Shown here: positions 49,208 to 51,456 of the stretch, in pieces | How the letters are laid out: the number at the start of each line of letters is the position of its first letter | How positions within the stretch are numbered: position 1 is the first letter of the stretch | Virus record (IMG/VR): IMGVR_UViG_3300010430_000064 | Span: 1-51,456 of that record | From: a virus | DNA: 51,456 bases | Reading direction: 5' to 3' (one strand) | Position numbers and translations under genes: made by a program | The notes under the pieces: model-generated | Database searches by the model: none | Told to the model about the DNA's origin: nothing | What the model saw: only the letters and a program-made list of their open reading frames with translations

Positions 49208-50740
49208 ATGGCGCACAAACTATCTAAGTTTCAGAAAAAGATTATAAAAGTTTACAAGAAATTTAATTGTAACATCTTCATAAAGGCAGGTCCTGGGAGT
49301 GGTAAGACATTTATCATTACTCAATTGGTAAAGATGACTCCTAGGTATAAAAAAGGCTTAATCACTGCATTCAATAAAGCCATTCAAGAGGATTTGAGCA
49401 AGAAAATAGTTCTCCCTAATATGAAAGTCTCAACTTTGCATAGTCTAGGGCTCAGCATCCTGAGGTACAACAAACCAGATAAATACAAAATAACATCTTC
49501 AAAAATATGGATTCTATGTAAAATGAATCTAAATTTACTTGTATTCAAAGATGAAGGGGAAAGGAATGCCCATTTAATCATTGTTTGCAAGTTGGTTGAT
49601 TTATTTAGAATGAACTTAGGGTCTACCAAAGAGGATTTGGTTAATCTATCCGACCAGTATAACGTTATGGCATCTTCTGCCCAAATAAACGATGCGATGT
49701 ACATTGTGGAGAAAATGGGGGAATACAATGAGGGGATGCATGAGGAATTTATGATTGACTTTGTAGATATGATTTATTTACCAGTCACAATGATCCGGAA
49801 AAGGCTTTTCCCTAAGTACGATGTTGTATTTATTGATGAGGTTCAGGACTTGAACCCGTTACAGAAAAGGCTGGTGGATAACTGTATAAAACCTAAAGGG
49901 AGATTTATTGCAGTTGGTGATGAGAAGCAAGCCATCTATTCATTTATGGGGAGTAACTTAGATTCGTTCAATGAATTTTCTGAGCGTGAGGATACTAAGA
50001 TATTACCACTTTCAATCAGTTACCGTTGTTCAAAGAAAATAGTCGATGAGGCTAACAAAGTATTTCCTGGATTAAAGGCTCATGAAGAAGCACCTGATGG
50101 GGTAGTTAGGAATGGGGATTTAAGCGAAGCTCAGGATGGGGATTTCATTATTTGTAGGAATAATCTGCCATTGGTATCCGCATTCATTCAGCTCCTCAAA
50201 CAGAACAAGAAATGTTATATCATGGGGAAAGATTATGGCACAGGATTAGTGCTTGTTTTGAATAAGATCAAGAAGCACCCTACATTCGGTGTTGGGAGGA
50301 AAGCTGTACTTGATGAAGTAAAGGAAAAATTGAAGGAAAAAGGGGTCACAAACCCCCGAAGCCACCCTTCTTACCAAAAAGTCTTTGAACGTACAGAAAT
50401 TTTAGCTATATTAATGACTGAGTTCCTGAGTATCAATAAAGTAGAAGAAATAATAGAGGAATTATTCAGTGATGGTGAAGATGGTGGAATCCGTTTAAGT
50501 ACTATACATAAGTCTAAAGGGTTAGAAGCCGATAAAATATTCTTTTTGAATAGGGAGCTTATTCCTAGTGAATATGCTGTAACGGAATTAGAATTGTATC
50601 AAGAAAAGTGTTTGAAATTTGTCGCTGTGACTAGGGCGATAAGTGAACTCATTTATTGTAAAATAAAAGTACCGAAAAAGCCTAATAAAAGGGCTAAGAG
50701 AATTGAAACTAGGAGGAATCCAAATTTAAACAATTTGTAA
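49208..50740 (+). CDS. UvrD/Rep-like SF1 DNA helicase
   Basis: A 510-aa SF1A helicase. It has motif I 'AGPGSGKT' (about residues 26-33), Ia region 'ITAFNKAIQ', II 'FIDEVQDLNP' (about 208), III 'AVGDEKQAIYSF' (about 235), IV 'SISYRCSKKI', V 'STIHKSKGLEADKIFF' (about 432) and VI 'VAVTRA' (about 472). It probably helps origin opening, repair or recombination, as Dda does in T4. The leader contains 'AATCGAAATG'. Confidence 0.92.
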   Translation: MAHKLSKFQKKIIKVYKKFNCNIFIKAGPGSGKTFIITQLVKMTPRYKKGLITAFNKAIQEDLSKKIVLPNMKVSTLHSLGLSILRYNKPDKYKITSSKIWILCKMNLNLLVFKDEGERNAHLIIVCKLVDLFRMNLGSTKEDLVNLSDQYNVMASSAQINDAMYIVEKMGEYNEGMHEEFMIDFVDMIYLPVTMIRKRLFPKYDVVFIDEVQDLNPLQKRLVDNCIKPKGRFIAVGDEKQAIYSFMGSNLDSFNEFSEREDTKILPLSISYRCSKKIVDEANKVFPGLKAHEEAPDGVVRNGDLSEAQDGDFIICRNNLPLVSAFIQLLKQNKKCYIMGKDYGTGLVLVLNKIKKHPTFGVGRKAVLDEVKEKLKEKGVTNPRSHPSYQKVFERTEILAILMTEFLSINKVEEIIEELFSDGEDGGIRLSTIHKSKGLEADKIFFLNRELIPSEYAVTELELYQEKCLKFVAVTRAISELIYCKIKVPKKPNKRAKRIETRRNPNLNNL

Positions 50741-50741
50741 A

Positions 50742-51071
50742 ATGAAAAAATTGAAAAACACAAAATTGTATGTGCCCTTGGGAATGCCTATGGGTGGAAC
50801 TACCATGGTAAGGGTAGATAATATGGAAGAAGTCTCATCTAAATTACCCAGCGCAGAACAAATGAGGATGCATATGCTTAGCCAAGCATTGGCAATAAAG
50901 ACTAACGGTTATGCAAAGCCGTATGTTGTTTTGGTTGAAAAGGAAGTGATGAAGGAGATTTTCCGGAAAATAGCAAGGAAGGTCGGGGGGAAGCCCTTTG
51001 ACTTTAAGTTGCTGAATATTGTTTTGGACAGCCAAAGTGCTGCTGTCTTTCAATTTAAAATAAAAGAATAA
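50742..51071 (+). CDS. Small unknown protein
   Basis: A 109-aa basic protein with a methionine-rich N-terminus (LGMPMGGTTMVRVDNMEE, EQMRMHMLSQAL). The C-terminal half is alpha/beta ('YVVLVEKEVMKEIFRKIARKVGG', 'FDFKLLNIVLDSQ'). It starts one base after the UvrD-like gene stop and precedes ribonucleotide reductase. Not recognised. Confidence 0.65.
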   Translation: MKKLKNTKLYVPLGMPMGGTTMVRVDNMEEVSSKLPSAEQMRMHMLSQALAIKTNGYAKPYVVLVEKEVMKEIFRKIARKVGGKPFDFKLLNIVLDSQSAAVFQFKIKE

Positions 51072-51073
51072 CT

Positions 51074-51456
51074 ATGTTGAATTTTGAAGACGTTTATCAA
51101 TCAACACTTTCTTACTTTAATGGTGATGAGCTAAAAGCAAATGTCTGGATGGCAAAGTATTGCCTAAAAGATAGGAAGGGCAATCATCTGGAATTAAACC
51201 CAGACCTTATGTTCAGGAGAATAGCAAAAGAAATTGCTAGGGCTGAAAAGAAGTATCCTAATCCAATGCTAGAAGGGGAATTGTATGAATTGATGAAAGA
51301 TTTCGGATATATTATTCCAGGAGGTAGCCCGTTGGCTGGCATAGGGAATAATACACAAATAACATCTCTTTCAAATTGCTTCGTTATCGAAAGTGCGGAA
51401 GATTCCTATGGGGGGATTATGAAGACGGATGAGGAGCAAGTTCAGTTGATGAAAAG
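51074..51456 (+). CDS. Ribonucleotide reductase, probably class II (3'-truncated)
   Basis: The first 127 codons of a large enzyme, cut by the window end. 'NVWMAKYCLKDRKGNHLE' and 'LMFRRIAKEIARAEKKYP' (split) are typical of the N-terminus of B12-dependent (class II) reductases. 'IIPGGSPLAGIGN', 'SLSNCFVIES' (active-site Cys of the first pair) and 'DSYGGIMKTDEEQVQLMK' follow. It reduces ribonucleotides to deoxyribonucleotides and so feeds dUTPase, TS homologue and dNMP kinase. Class II rather than class I is inferred from these segments only. Confidence 0.85.
   Translation, partial: MLNFEDVYQSTLSYFNGDELKANVWMAKYCLKDRKGNHLELNPDLMFRRIAKEIARAEKKYPNPMLEGELYELMKDFGYIIPGGSPLAGIGNNTQITSLSNCFVIESAEDSYGGIMKTDEEQVQLMK

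Overview
The window reads as part of a large, AT-rich, double-stranded DNA tailed phage, most likely infecting a member of the Bacteroidota (Flavobacteria-like). Every gene I can support lies on the + strand. Genes are tightly packed, with many TAATG or ATGA junctions and overlaps of up to 47 nt. Shine-Dalgarno sequences are mostly absent and leaders are A-rich. Three intergenic regions carry an exact TTTG-N19-TAnnTTTG promoter, the form used by the Bacteroidota primary sigma factor. Stops are mostly TAA and the standard code fits. I see no tRNA, CRISPR array, insertion sequence or gene-free stretch longer than about 215 nt.

Layout. 1-12081: virion and lysis genes. These are the end of an unidentified gene, a gp25-like wedge protein, a gpJ-like baseplate protein, a 1288-aa fibre protein with YadA-type repeats, a propeller-repeat protein, a coiled-coil protein, a holin-like protein, further tail/fibre proteins, then a clear terminator. 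12115-18351: an HNH-like protein, a DEDDh exonuclease, the large terminase, a DnaB-type helicase and a zinc/Toprim primase. 18354-30644: nucleotide metabolism and a probable DNA-base hypermodification cassette. It holds dUTPase, a K/E-rich protein, a HAD-phosphatase/APH-kinase fusion, a cytidylyltransferase, a glycosyltransferase fused to a DNA-base-hypermodification domain, a thymidylate-synthase homologue, a GIY-YIG endonuclease, an HD phosphohydrolase and a dNMP kinase, followed by DNA polymerase III alpha. 30713-42030: recombination and repair, with a UvsY-like candidate, SSB, Mre11/SbcD, RecA, Rad50/SbcC, a RuvC-type resolvase, small unknowns and NAD-dependent DNA ligase. 42161-46508: mostly unknown genes, including a 659-aa orphan and a DUF932-like protein. 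46568-51456: a RepA/DnaD-like winged-helix protein, a compact region with three 16-bp-spaced repeats and several hairpins (candidate origin or operator), a SMARCAL1-like SNF2 helicase, RNase H, a UvrD-like helicase, and the start of a class II-like ribonucleotide reductase.

How it fits together. The phage seems to encode most of its own replisome: DnaB, primase, Pol III alpha with a separate proofreading exonuclease, SSB, ligase and RNase H. It also has a recombination set (RecA, SbcCD, resolvase) and a nucleotide-supply route. The most interesting part is 20.5-27.3 kb. A TS-type enzyme and a dNMP kinase could make an altered pyrimidine nucleotide. The glycosyltransferase-hypermodification fusion could decorate it in DNA, and the HAD-kinase fusion with the cytidylyltransferase could provide an activated donor. 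That chain is inference, but the family assignments behind it are strong.

Regulation also looks organised. A dyad element, TTATTTA-N9-TAAATA(A/G) with one variant copy, occurs four times right after gene ends. Twice it is followed by an intrinsic terminator whose T-tract doubles as the -33 box of the next promoter. A short AATCG(t)AA-type leader recurs just upstream of about ten start codons.
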